Source: Nitrospinota bacterium
Lineage (GTDB): Bacteria; Nitrospinota; Nitrospinia; UBA9942
DNA: 57,607 nt
Assembly: GCA_016234205.1 (NCBI GenBank)
Contig: JACRGN010000300.1
Span: 1-57,607 of the forward strand
Direction of reading: 5' to 3'
The position numbers were made by a program, and so were the translations under genes. Positions 39,807 to 47,020 of this stretch are shown here, piece after piece (positions within the stretch are counted from its first letter, which is position 1; every line of letters starts with the position of its first letter). A model generated the notes under the pieces. That model did no database searches and was not told the origin of the DNA. It saw only the letters and a list, made by a program, of their open reading frames with translations.

Positions 39807-40292
39807 TTATTCAATCAGCCTATCAAAATGTCTATCAAGGTCGTCAGGCGTAGCAGAGGAGCGATAACGGATAATACCCTTTTTGTCTATTATTACCATA
39901 GTAGGTGTTCCTATTACATTATACAGCTTTGTAACAAGGCTGTCATTATCAAATAGGACAGGATAGGGGAGACTATGTTTTTCCTTATACAGGGCAGCCT
40001 TTTTAGCAGAATCATTAATACCCACATTAATAGCTAACATTGTAAGCCCCTTTGATTGAAATTGTGAGTATATCTCCTTTAATTTCGGTATCTCTTCCTT
40101 GCAGGCAGGACACCATGTAGCCCAGAAAATGATATATACAGGATTTTTTCCCTTATAATCGCTTAATCTCACATCTCTACCTTCAAGGGTCTTTAAGCTG
40201 AAATCCGGTGCAGGATTTCCAGTCTCTGTGGCATAGGAGTATGGGGCAAAGAAAAATATAAGTATTATTAATGTTTTTAAAATTAAAAGCAT
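39807..40292 (-). CDS. TlpA/ResA-like exported thioredoxin
   Basis: A 161-residue periplasmic thiol-disulfide oxidoreductase, probably reducing apocytochrome c or other exported proteins. N-terminal signal/anchor helix (LILKTLIILIFFFAPYSYA), redox motif WCPAC in IIFWATWCPACKEEIP, and GTPTMVIIDKKGIIRYR are clear. It is downstream of ccdA on the same strand, the classical electron donor pair, and close to cytochrome genes in the wider window. The gene ends shortly before a composite repeat. Confidence 0.93.
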   Translation of the reverse strand: MLLILKTLIILIFFFAPYSYATETGNPAPDFSLKTLEGRDVRLSDYKGKNPVYIIFWATWCPACKEEIPKLKEIYSQFQSKGLTMLAINVGINDSAKKAALYKEKHSLPYPVLFDNDSLVTKLYNVIGTPTMVIIDKKGIIRYRSSATPDDLDRHFDRLIE

Positions 40293-40350
40293 AATCTGTC
40301 TCCCTTAAATCGTACGACCAACTTTCGTGGGTGCCCCGAAATCATAAATC

Positions 40351-41061
40351 CTAAATTATAAGCTGTCCCATCTTTATTAAAAAATATTCACCCAGCCCTA
40401 TCATAAATAATCCAAGAGCCTTTTTAATCTTTACCATCCACATTCCTGACTTTGGAAAGGATGATAGAATACCTGAAAATGTCCCTACCAGCACAAGTAG
40501 TATGCCAAGCCCAAAAGAAAAAGCAAAGAGGAGTGATATTCCAAATAAAACATTCTGTTTTGCCGCTACATAGGTAAGTATTACACCAAGAACAGGGGCT
40601 GTGCATGGTGCAGCTACAAAACCTGATGCAATTCCTATAAGGATGGCACCTGTAAAACCTCTGTGCCTTGAATCTGAAACCCCGCCTGTCAGAAAGGAAG
40701 GGATTGGCAGTATAAAGACATCAAGCATACTCAATCCGAATAGTATGATAATATTGGCAACTATAAAATATGCATAGGGATTTGTGCTTATCTCTCCAAA
40801 GAATCTGCCTGTTAACGATGCAAATGCCCCTAACGATGAATAGGTAATTGCAACCCCGATAACATAAAATAAAGATAAAATAAAGGCATCTATTTTTGAC
40901 CTGCTTCCAAGATTCTGTGAGCTTACATATCCGGCAGTAATAGGTATCATAGGATACACACATGGTGTAAAACTTGTTAATACCCCTCCAATAAAGGCTG
41001 CCATTAATGACATTAAAATAGAGCTTTGTAAATAGTTTTCAAATCCGGTAATTAATTCCAT
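40351..41061 (-). CDS. ccdA: CcdA/DsbD-type transmembrane thiol transporter
   Basis: A 236-residue membrane protein with six or more helices that carries reducing equivalents from cytoplasmic thioredoxin to the periplasm. The two functional cysteine segments are visible: LTSFTPCVYPMIPITAGYV and VAAPCTAPVLGVIL. It has no thioredoxin domain, so it is of the CcdA class. The order KNPC protein, ccdA, tlpA on one strand suggests a redox maturation operon. Confidence 0.95.
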   Translation of the reverse strand: MELITGFENYLQSSILMSLMAAFIGGVLTSFTPCVYPMIPITAGYVSSQNLGSRSKIDAFILSLFYVIGVAITYSSLGAFASLTGRFFGEISTNPYAYFIVANIIILFGLSMLDVFILPIPSFLTGGVSDSRHRGFTGAILIGIASGFVAAPCTAPVLGVILTYVAAKQNVLFGISLLFAFSFGLGILLVLVGTFSGILSSFPKSGMWMVKIKKALGLFMIGLGEYFLIKMGQLII

Positions 41062-41076
41062 AATTTAATATATTTA

Positions 41077-41124
41077 GCCACAGACCCCGCACATAAATTT
41101 TATGTGCGGGGGAAAGTCTGTGGC
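41077..41124. repeat. Nested hairpin: GCCACAGAC arms enclosing CCCCGCACATAAA
   Basis: The inner stem (41085-41111) is the terminator-like CCCCGCACATAAA repeat; the outer arms GCCACAGAC and GTCTGTGGC belong to the CACAGA family. It lies between ccdA and the KNPC protein gene. Confidence 0.85.
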
Positions 41125-41132
41125 AAAAAACT

Positions 41133-41663
41133 TCAGTGTGTTTGCCCTCCAATTGCGCATGGATTCTTTGCTGTACATGGATTTTTAATATTTTTATGGT
41201 CATGTGACAGGGCAGGGACTTCTCCCACCTTTCTTGTCATGAGCCTCTTAGCGAGGAGCATATCCTCTTCATAGCCAGCCTTCTGAATCTGCTCCGTTGT
41301 TACTCCCTCTACCTGAATGTCATCTATCTCAATGAAATTGGCAATTGGATACAGATAGCCTGTTATTGTAGCCTTTTTCTTTTCCAGCAGCTCATGGCTC
41401 CGTATCACATCGTGCCCTTTTGCATTATCAACAATTGACCACAAAGTTCCATCTGCAGTCTTAAATCCGATGGCGTGATGGGCATACAAGTCGCATTGGG
41501 CATTTGCACCATCAAGTTTTTTCAGGCTGCACCCGACACATAACAGATCACCAGTCAGTGTAATTTTTGATAGCCCCTTGTTGGCATCCCAACCACCTGC
41601 CCATACACTTGATGTTATGAAAAATATTGATACAACCATTGGCAATAGATACTTTTTAATCAT
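41133..41663 (-). CDS. Exported protein with C-terminal KNPC repeats
   Basis: A 176-residue protein with a signal peptide (YLLPMVVSIFFITSSVWA). The mature part has a Cys pair (CVGC, about 43-46), AQCDLYAHHAIGFKT and a beta-rich segment TITGYLYPIANFIEIDDIQ. The C-terminus NIKNPCTAKNPCAIGG repeats the motif KNPC twice, as in the larger TPR protein at 48.3 kb. I do not recognise a named family; it may bind a metal or haem or act in thiol handling, given its position before ccdA and tlpA. A good AAAGGAGGAA ribosome-binding site precedes the ATG. Confidence 0.7.
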   Translation of the reverse strand: MIKKYLLPMVVSIFFITSSVWAGGWDANKGLSKITLTGDLLCVGCSLKKLDGANAQCDLYAHHAIGFKTADGTLWSIVDNAKGHDVIRSHELLEKKKATITGYLYPIANFIEIDDIQVEGVTTEQIQKAGYEEDMLLAKRLMTRKVGEVPALSHDHKNIKNPCTAKNPCAIGGQTH

Positions 41664-41871
41664 CTAAATTTTCCTCCTTTTATTAATCTGTGTTAATTTG
41701 CAAGTCTGACCATACTTCACCGCTTTACCTCTACTTGAATAAAAATTTACAGATTGTCACCTCCTTCCATCATAATCTTTATAATATATAGATACTTTTT
41801 TGATTAAATTTATTCCATAAATTTTATTTTCTTTTCAATTATTCTATGAAAGGGTCACGTATTAAAACTTG

Positions 41872-41905
41872 CATGAAATAGTCATGAAATAGTCATTGAA
41901 ACAGT
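41872..41905 (+). promoter_or_regulatory. Three 11-12 bp direct repeats upstream of tat genes
   Basis: CATGAAATAGT (41872), CATGAAATAGT (41883) and CATTGAAACAGT (41894) are tandem, one helical turn apart; the last overlaps the -35. This layout suggests binding of an unidentified regulator. Confidence 0.5.
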
Positions 41906-41924
41906 ATCGTTTATAAATTATAAT
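41896..41924 (+). promoter_or_regulatory. Sigma70-type promoter of tatA/B-tatC
   Basis: TTGAAA (41896-41901), a 17-nt spacer and TATAAT (41919-41924), with the ATG at 41984 preceded by GGGAG. Tandem CATGAAATAGT repeats sit over and upstream of the -35. Confidence 0.7.
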
Positions 41925-41983
41925 CAAAACAGTTAGCATATTGAATTTTAATTCCTTATCGTAAAAGTCCTTGGGAGAATTAA

Positions 41984-42247
41984 ATGTTTGGAATAGGGAT
42001 GCCAGAGTTGATAGTAATACTTATCATTGCAATTGTGATAATCGGTCCTGATAAGCTTCCTGAGATTGCAAGGGCACTTGGGAGAGGTTATGCAGAATTT
42101 CAGAAGACCCTGAAAAATGTAAAGAACACTATTGACAGGGCTGAGTCCGACTTTGAAAGGACATCCAACATGGAAGAGAAGGGAGGTATTGGAAGTGGAG
42201 AGAGGGCAGGAGATGAAGAAAAAGAAGATCAGAAAAGTCACCTCTGA
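41984..42247 (+). CDS. Sec-independent translocase protein TatA/TatB
   Basis: An 87-residue protein: the MFGIGMPELIVILIIAIVI membrane helix, then the hinge IGPDKLPEIARALGRGYAEF and an amphipathic helix. The IIGPDKLP hinge is more like TatB, but length and context fit TatA/B in general. It overlaps tatC and has its own promoter upstream. A second TatA (65 residues) is at 46.8 kb on the other strand, so this may be the TatB of the set. Confidence 0.93.
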   Translation: MFGIGMPELIVILIIAIVIIGPDKLPEIARALGRGYAEFQKTLKNVKNTIDRAESDFERTSNMEEKGGIGSGERAGDEEKEDQKSHL

Positions 42248-42980
42248 AGAAAAACTCCCTTTTACTGAGCATTTAGAGGAACTCAGATGGAGATTGATTA
42301 TCATAATAGCTACAATTGCCGTGTGGTTTGGAATATGCTACACATATTCGGAAGATATTATAAGGTTTGTCCAGAAGCCGTTAAATCAGAAACTTATATT
42401 CATAAGTCCTACTGAGGCTTTCTTCGTAAATTTAAAGGCTTCATTTTTTGGAGCAATCTTCCTATCCATCCCTGTAATAATTTATGAACTATGGGGGTTT
42501 GTATCTCCAGGATTACTTGAAAAGGAAAAAAAATATACGCTTCCTTTTATAATCTCTGCTACAGTATGCTTTATTATTGGTGTTGCTTTTTCATATTTTA
42601 TTGCCCTGCCGGTTATTATGAAATTTATGTTGGGTTTTGCAGGAGAAAAGCTTAGACCTATGATTTCAATAGATAACTACATTTCCTTTGTTGGAAGGTT
42701 TATGATAGGCTCTGGCGTCATATTTGAATTTCCTGTTGTTATCTTTTTTTTAAGTAAGATAGGCATAGCAACACCAGAATTTCTTTCCCAGAAAAGGGGA
42801 TATGCCATACTGGGAATATTTATCCTTTCTGCAGTCCTTACACCTCCTGATATATTTACCATGTTTCTTATGGCAATTCCTTTAATGGCTCTGTATGAAA
42901 TAAGCATAATTATAGCCCGATTATTTGGAAAGCGGGTTGATATGTCAGCAGTTGGCAGTCAGCTTAAGGCTAAAAGCTAA
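42213..42980 (+). CDS. tatC: Sec-independent translocase protein TatC
   Basis: A 255-residue six-helix membrane protein that recognises twin-arginine signal peptides. Key segments: FTEHLEELRWRL, YELWGFVSPGLLEKEKK, GVAFSYFIALPVIMKFML and FILSAVLTPPDIFTMFLMAIPLMALYEISII. The start at 42213 overlaps tatA/B by 35 bases. The last residues (AVGSQLKAKS) are encoded by a GCAGTTGGCAGTCAGC-type tandem repeat. The Tat pathway usually exports folded molybdoenzymes, matching the Moco genes convergent to it. Confidence 0.97.
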   Translation: MKKKKIRKVTSEEKLPFTEHLEELRWRLIIIIATIAVWFGICYTYSEDIIRFVQKPLNQKLIFISPTEAFFVNLKASFFGAIFLSIPVIIYELWGFVSPGLLEKEKKYTLPFIISATVCFIIGVAFSYFIALPVIMKFMLGFAGEKLRPMISIDNYISFVGRFMIGSGVIFEFPVVIFFLSKIGIATPEFLSQKRGYAILGIFILSAVLTPPDIFTMFLMAIPLMALYEISIIIARLFGKRVDMSAVGSQLKAKS

Positions 42981-43885
42981 TGGCTTGCCCCTTCTATGAT
43001 TCTGAATATATGAAGCACAAAAGGAAAAAGTGCATCCATAGCTTCCTGTGCACCTTTAGTTGAGCCTGGAAGTGCGAGTATAAGCGTTTTCCCTTTCATC
43101 CCTGCTACGCTGCGTGACAACATAGAGTATGGTGTTCGCTCCTGCCCATAATTTCTTGCCGCCTCAACAATCCCGGGAATTTCTTTATCAAGCAGGGGAC
43201 GAATGGCTTCGGGTGTAACATCGGTAGGAGATAGCCCTGTGCCTCCAGTCAGGATAATCATATCGTTCTTTGCTTTATAAAGCTTTAATACTTTTCCCTT
43301 AATAACTTTTGCTTTATCCGGAATAACGGAATAATCTGAAACTGCAACATTGCACTGCTCTAATTTTTTGATGATTGCCTTTCCTGCTTTATCCTCCTTT
43401 TTTCCGGCGGAAATACTGTCAGAGCATACAACTACCGCAGCCTTGAGATCTTTCCTGAATTTATCTGTCCAATCTGATTTGCCGCCTTTTTTCTCTTTTA
43501 ATTTTATAGAACAAATCTCAATTCCTTTATCAATCGGCTTAAGCATATCGTAAATTGTGAGTGCAATAACCGATGCCCCATGCATTGCCTCTACTTCAAC
43601 GCCGGTTTTGTAAATTGTATGCACTTCAATCTCAATATGAATCTCAAGATTTGCTATTTCGTAACGAACAGCTGCAAATTCAACCGGCATCGGATGACAA
43701 TCAGGAATCATATCGCTGGTGCGCTTCACAGCATAAAGTCCCGCCACACGCGATGCTTCAAGCACATTGCCCTTAGGCACAGTATTGTTTTTTACCGCTT
43801 CTATGGTTTCCTGCCTGCCTACTTTTACAATAGCCTGAGCAATAGCTTTTCTGAGAGTGGTGGATTTGTTCGTAATGTTAATCAT
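42977..43885 (-). CDS. moaCB: Fused MoaC-MoaB/MogA molybdenum cofactor protein
   Basis: A 302-residue fusion. Residues about 1-140 form MoaC (cyclic pyranopterin monophosphate synthase): MIPDCHPMPVE, GVEVEAMHGASVIALTIYDMLKP. Residues about 148-300 form a MoaB/MogA adenylyltransferase-like domain: AVVVCSDSISAGKKEDKAG, ILTGGTGLSPTDVTPEAI, and LALPGSTKGAQEAMDAL. The fusion is known from Bacteroidetes and several other phyla. It overlaps the convergent tatC by four bases and is followed upstream by moaE. Confidence 0.95.
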   Translation of the reverse strand: MINITNKSTTLRKAIAQAIVKVGRQETIEAVKNNTVPKGNVLEASRVAGLYAVKRTSDMIPDCHPMPVEFAAVRYEIANLEIHIEIEVHTIYKTGVEVEAMHGASVIALTIYDMLKPIDKGIEICSIKLKEKKGGKSDWTDKFRKDLKAAVVVCSDSISAGKKEDKAGKAIIKKLEQCNVAVSDYSVIPDKAKVIKGKVLKLYKAKNDMIILTGGTGLSPTDVTPEAIRPLLDKEIPGIVEAARNYGQERTPYSMLSRSVAGMKGKTLILALPGSTKGAQEAMDALFPFVLHIFRIIEGASH

Positions 43886-43891
43886 AATGTT

Positions 43892-44323
43892 TTAACTGTT
43901 ATTTTGTTTCCATACATAAGTTTCATCATTAAATATTTCCTTCCCCCAAATAGGCACATTGGCTTTTATTTGCTCAATAATTTCTCGGCATGCACTAAAC
44001 GCATCATTTCTATGCCTTGAAGAAACGAAAACAAACATACTGATTTCTCCTGCTTTTACTTTCCCCAAACTATGATAGATATGCATGCAGGTCAATTCGT
44101 ATTTTGCAAAAGCATCTTCTCTGATTTTGTGAAATTCTTTTTCAGCCATCTCGTTGTAAGCCGAGTATTCAATAGCCTGCACAGTTTTACCGCCAATTAC
44201 ATCATCTCTAACCTGTCCGAGAAATATTGTATGCGCACCGATACCGGTTTTGCTGCTGTGCTTAGCAATAGAATCAGCAATAAATACAGGATTTATTGCT
44301 CCTTCAATAAACACTTTGTTCAT
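43892..44323 (-). CDS. moaE: Molybdopterin synthase catalytic subunit
   Basis: A 143-residue subunit that transfers sulfur from MoaD to the pterin intermediate. Typical segments: GAHTIFLGQVRDDVIGGKTVQAIEYSAY, SLGKVKAGEISMFVFVSSRHR, and VPIWGKEIFNDETYVW. The start at 44323 follows a repeat ending in TATAATTTCC, with TATAAT exactly nine bases before the ATG and no Shine-Dalgarno sequence. Upstream residues from an ATG at 44350 would be repeat-coded. Confidence 0.95.
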   Translation of the reverse strand: MNKVFIEGAINPVFIADSIAKHSSKTGIGAHTIFLGQVRDDVIGGKTVQAIEYSAYNEMAEKEFHKIREDAFAKYELTCMHIYHSLGKVKAGEISMFVFVSSRHRNDAFSACREIIEQIKANVPIWGKEIFNDETYVWKQNNS

Positions 44324-44332
44324 GTTAAGGAA

Positions 44333-44338
44333 ATTATA
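44333..44338 (-). promoter_or_regulatory. TATAAT, possible -10 of moaE
   Basis: TATAAT on the minus strand, then 9 nt and ATG. It is the final part of the repeat at 44336-44425; a -35 is not recognised. Confidence 0.45.
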
Positions 44339-44425
44339 AATTTTTGCCACAGAGGCACGGAGACACAGAGAAAAATATTTTTAAAAGTCTTAATCTGTGA
44401 AATCTGTGGTTGCTCAAGTTTTTGT
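44336..44425. repeat. CCACAGAGGCACGGAGACAC repeat between moaE and moaD
   Basis: Arms GCCACAGAGGCACGGAGACA and AATCTGTGAAATCTGTGGTT, imperfect and asymmetric, as if two family members recombined. No additional gene lies in this gap. Confidence 0.75.
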
Positions 44426-44463
44426 TCTTTTTGTTTTGTGAACTCATCCTGTTTTAAATATTT

Positions 44464-44697
44464 TTATCCACCGGCAAATGGCGGAAGCAGAACAACTTCG
44501 CTGTTTTCATCTAATGAAATATCTTCGGATATAATTTGTTGATTCACTGCAATTTTATATTCTCTTCTCTTTAAATCAGGATATTTGGCATATAGCCTGT
44601 TTTTAAGCATATCTGTATTTGAAATATCTTCCAATTCCAGTGCATCCTTACCTAAAATATCAGCTATATACCCAAAAGCAATGACCTTAATTTTCAT
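44464..44697 (-). CDS. moaD: Molybdopterin synthase sulfur carrier subunit
   Basis: A 77-residue ubiquitin-like protein ending in the required Gly-Gly (LLPPFAGG), which is thiocarboxylated and inserts into MoaE. The beta-grasp N-terminus KVIAFGYIADILG is typical. It lies next to moaE and moeA. TATAAT lies 14 bases before the ATG. Confidence 0.93.
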   Translation of the reverse strand: MKIKVIAFGYIADILGKDALELEDISNTDMLKNRLYAKYPDLKRREYKIAVNQQIISEDISLDENSEVVLLPPFAGG

Positions 44698-44711
44698 ATA
44701 GTTACAAAGAA

Positions 44712-44717
44712 ATTATA
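44712..44717 (-). promoter_or_regulatory. TATAAT, possible -10 of moaD
   Basis: TATAAT on the minus strand, 14 nt before the moaD ATG, at the end of the repeat at 44721-44808. Confidence 0.35.
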
Positions 44718-44720
44718 AAA

Positions 44721-44808
44721 TTAACCACAGATAAACACAGATGAACACTGACAGAATAAAGAAAAAAAGTTTTTATCTGCGTTAATCTGTGTCCATCTGT
44801 GGTTTCAT
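44721..44808. repeat. CCACAGATAAACACAGATGA hairpin between moaD and moeA
   Basis: Arms AACCACAGATAAACACAGAT and ATCTGTGTCCATCTGTGGTT with an A/T-rich loop; this is one of the cleanest two-arm copies of the family. Confidence 0.9.
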
Positions 44809-44821
44809 CAGGTTTTTGCTC

Positions 44822-45994
44822 TTAAAATAAGTGAACTTCCACTTCTTCACCCTTTTTAACATCTCCTTTTTCAAGAGGAAGATAAATGAGTGAGTTTGCT
44901 TCGGCAAATGACTTCATTATATACGATTCCTGCCCTTCCAGCGGAAGCACACCATTATGAGTTATTTTTCCCTTAAGAAAATATGCCCTGTCAGTTTTTT
45001 TGCGGATTGCTTCACTCGTTTTAACATATTTTTTGGGCATAAAATACTCACTGAATCCCTGCATCTTTCTTATGACAGGATAAACATACTCATAATAGCA
45101 AGTAAGTGTTGCAGCAGGATTTCCTGGCAATGCAAAAATAATTTTACTTCCTTTTCTTCCTGCAAACAGAGGTTTTCCCGGCTTTTGCGCTACTTTATAA
45201 AATAATTCCCTCACTCCAAGCTTTTGCAATGTTTCTTTTACCAAATCGTATTTTCCCACTGAAATCCCTCCTGAAAGAATTAAAACATCAGAAGCACGTA
45301 GTAATCTCTGGATGGTTGAATGAAGAATTTTTTTATCGTCACGCAATTGAGCTGTAAATTTTGGATGTATTCCTATCTCCTGCAATGCAGCAGTCAGGGC
45401 AAAGGAGTTTGATTCGTATATTTTTCCCACTGTCAACGGTTTTCCCGCTTGCTTCAATTCATTCCCGGTAGTGATAATTGAAACAACCGGATTCTTATAC
45501 ACTTTAATATGTTTTATTCCGAGTGAAGCAAGAAACCCGATTGATGCCGGGTTCAGCACAGTTCCTTTTTTAAGAGCGATCTCTCCTTTTCGGATGTGCG
45601 AGCCGATTAATCGGATATTATCATTCCTTTTCGGAATGTAATCACTGATATAAATGCACTTATTTTCTTCCTGAGCTATTTCTTGAATAACAACACAATC
45701 GGCATCGGGAGGCACTGCTGCCCCTGTGAAAATTCTCACTGCCTGCCCTTTTTTTATTGTTATATTATGATTGTCGCCAGCCTTAATCTCCCCAATTAGC
45801 TCGTATTTATTCTTATTGTGCAATCTCAACGTATAACCATCCATTGCCGATTGATTGAAAGATGGAAGAGAAATCGGCGAGTAAATGTCTTCACACAACA
45901 CCCTGCCGGATGCTTTATCAATGCCAATCAGCTCTTTTGATGACATCCGTATTCTCTTTAACAGCTTATTTTTTGCATCTTCAACAGTAATCAT
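44822..45994 (-). CDS. moeA: Molybdopterin molybdenumtransferase
   Basis: A 390-residue enzyme inserting molybdate into adenylated molybdopterin. Segments: SLPSFNQSAMDGYTL, RIFTGAAVPPDADCVVIQE, SIITTGNELKQAGKPL, LILSGGISVGKYDLVKE, and FALPGNPAATLTCYYEYV. The length and order match the family. Co-directional with moaD, moaE and moaCB, so a single Moco block that lacks only moaA, found at 34.8 kb. Confidence 0.96.
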   Translation of the reverse strand: MITVEDAKNKLLKRIRMSSKELIGIDKASGRVLCEDIYSPISLPSFNQSAMDGYTLRLHNKNKYELIGEIKAGDNHNITIKKGQAVRIFTGAAVPPDADCVVIQEIAQEENKCIYISDYIPKRNDNIRLIGSHIRKGEIALKKGTVLNPASIGFLASLGIKHIKVYKNPVVSIITTGNELKQAGKPLTVGKIYESNSFALTAALQEIGIHPKFTAQLRDDKKILHSTIQRLLRASDVLILSGGISVGKYDLVKETLQKLGVRELFYKVAQKPGKPLFAGRKGSKIIFALPGNPAATLTCYYEYVYPVIRKMQGFSEYFMPKKYVKTSEAIRKKTDRAYFLKGKITHNGVLPLEGQESYIMKSFAEANSLIYLPLEKGDVKKGEEVEVHLF

Positions 45995-46002
45995 AACTAA
46001 AG

Positions 46003-46743
46003 TTAAATGATAAAAAGTTTTACACTTGCAAAAAGCAGAACCGAAGTGAGAAGATATTTTAAAACAACTGTGTTGAACTTACCACTGCCATAATATGAAC
46101 CGAGTATTCCTCCAGTAAGGGCTGCAAAAACGAAATATATTAGCTGTGAGGGTAATGCGGTTTCTACATTTACAACTCCAGCCAATCCTGCAATTGAATT
46201 TACAAATATGAATAGTGCAGAGACAGCAGCAGTTTCTTTCATCTTTGCCCAATGAAACAACAGTAATAGGGGAGATAAAATAATTCCTCCACCAATTCCA
46301 ATCATTCCCGAAAGAAATCCTATCATTCCCCCAATAATAACTGCTGATGGTATATGAATCTGTTTAATCTCATCGCATTCTTTTCCAATAAATCCAAGCA
46401 GTCGCAGAGAAGCTATAATTAAACATACTCCAAGAATAATTTTATAAACCGAGGTGTCAATTTTGATTCCCGCACCAATAAACGCCATCGGCACGGATAG
46501 ACCCGTAAATGGAAGAAATATTTTCCATTTAAAATTTCCTACCTTGTAATAATGATAAAATGCAATGCCTGAAACAAGGATGTTCAGGATAAGAGCTGAT
46601 GGTTTCATCGCCTGAGGGCTGAAATTAAATATTGCCATGAGCGCAAGATAACCACTCGCCCCGCCATGTCCGACAGAAGAATAAAGAAATGCCACAAGCA
46701 ACATCAGAACAAGAAACACAAATAAGGTAGAATTCATATCCAT
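46003..46743 (-). CDS. TSUP family (TauE/SafE) membrane permease
   Basis: A 246-residue protein with about eight membrane helices. The duplicated family motif is visible: SSVGHGGASGYLALMAI near the N-terminus and GFLSGMIGIGGGIILSPLLLL in the middle. Members export sulfite or organosulfonates or transport sulfur compounds. Next to Moco genes it might move a sulfur anion linked to a molybdoenzyme, but the substrate is not known. Confidence 0.9.
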   Translation of the reverse strand: MDMNSTLFVFLVLMLLVAFLYSSVGHGGASGYLALMAIFNFSPQAMKPSALILNILVSGIAFYHYYKVGNFKWKIFLPFTGLSVPMAFIGAGIKIDTSVYKIILGVCLIIASLRLLGFIGKECDEIKQIHIPSAVIIGGMIGFLSGMIGIGGGIILSPLLLLFHWAKMKETAAVSALFIFVNSIAGLAGVVNVETALPSQLIYFVFAALTGGILGSYYGSGKFNTVVLKYLLTSVLLFASVKLFII

Positions 46744-46764
46744 AATGAGAATAAATTATGTAGA

Positions 46765-46962
46765 TTAACTCTTTTTACTATGTGCATCTTCATTTAGCTT
46801 TGCAGTAGTTTCTACTTCATCCTGTATCTCTTTTCCTGCATTTTTGAAATTTCTTATACCCCTCCCAAGCCCTGCACCAATCTCAGGCAGCTTACCAGCA
46901 CCAAATATTATCAAGACAATGACCATGATAACTATTAACTCAGGCATACCTAACCCAAACAT
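46765..46962 (-). CDS. tatA: Sec-independent translocase protein TatA (second copy)
   Basis: A 65-residue protein: MFGLGMPELIVIMVIVLII helix, FGAGKLPEIGAGLGRGIRNF hinge and amphipathic helix. The FGAGKLPE hinge is typical TatA. It ends the Moco/TauE block, supporting a link between Moco synthesis and Tat export. Confidence 0.94.
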   Translation of the reverse strand: MFGLGMPELIVIMVIVLIIFGAGKLPEIGAGLGRGIRNFKNAGKEIQDEVETTAKLNEDAHSKKS

Positions 46963-47020
46963 AATAAACCTCCTATTCTTTAATATAAGTTATTAAAATA
47001 AACTACTAACCCTGAAAACT

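Larger units (their letters stand above)
41664..41983. other. 320-base divergent intergenic region
   Basis: The left half, upstream of the minus-strand KNPC gene, is AT-rich with no promoter I can call firmly. The right half holds the tat promoter at 41896-41924 and its direct repeats. No repeat family members are obvious here, unlike most gaps in this window. Confidence 0.5.
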
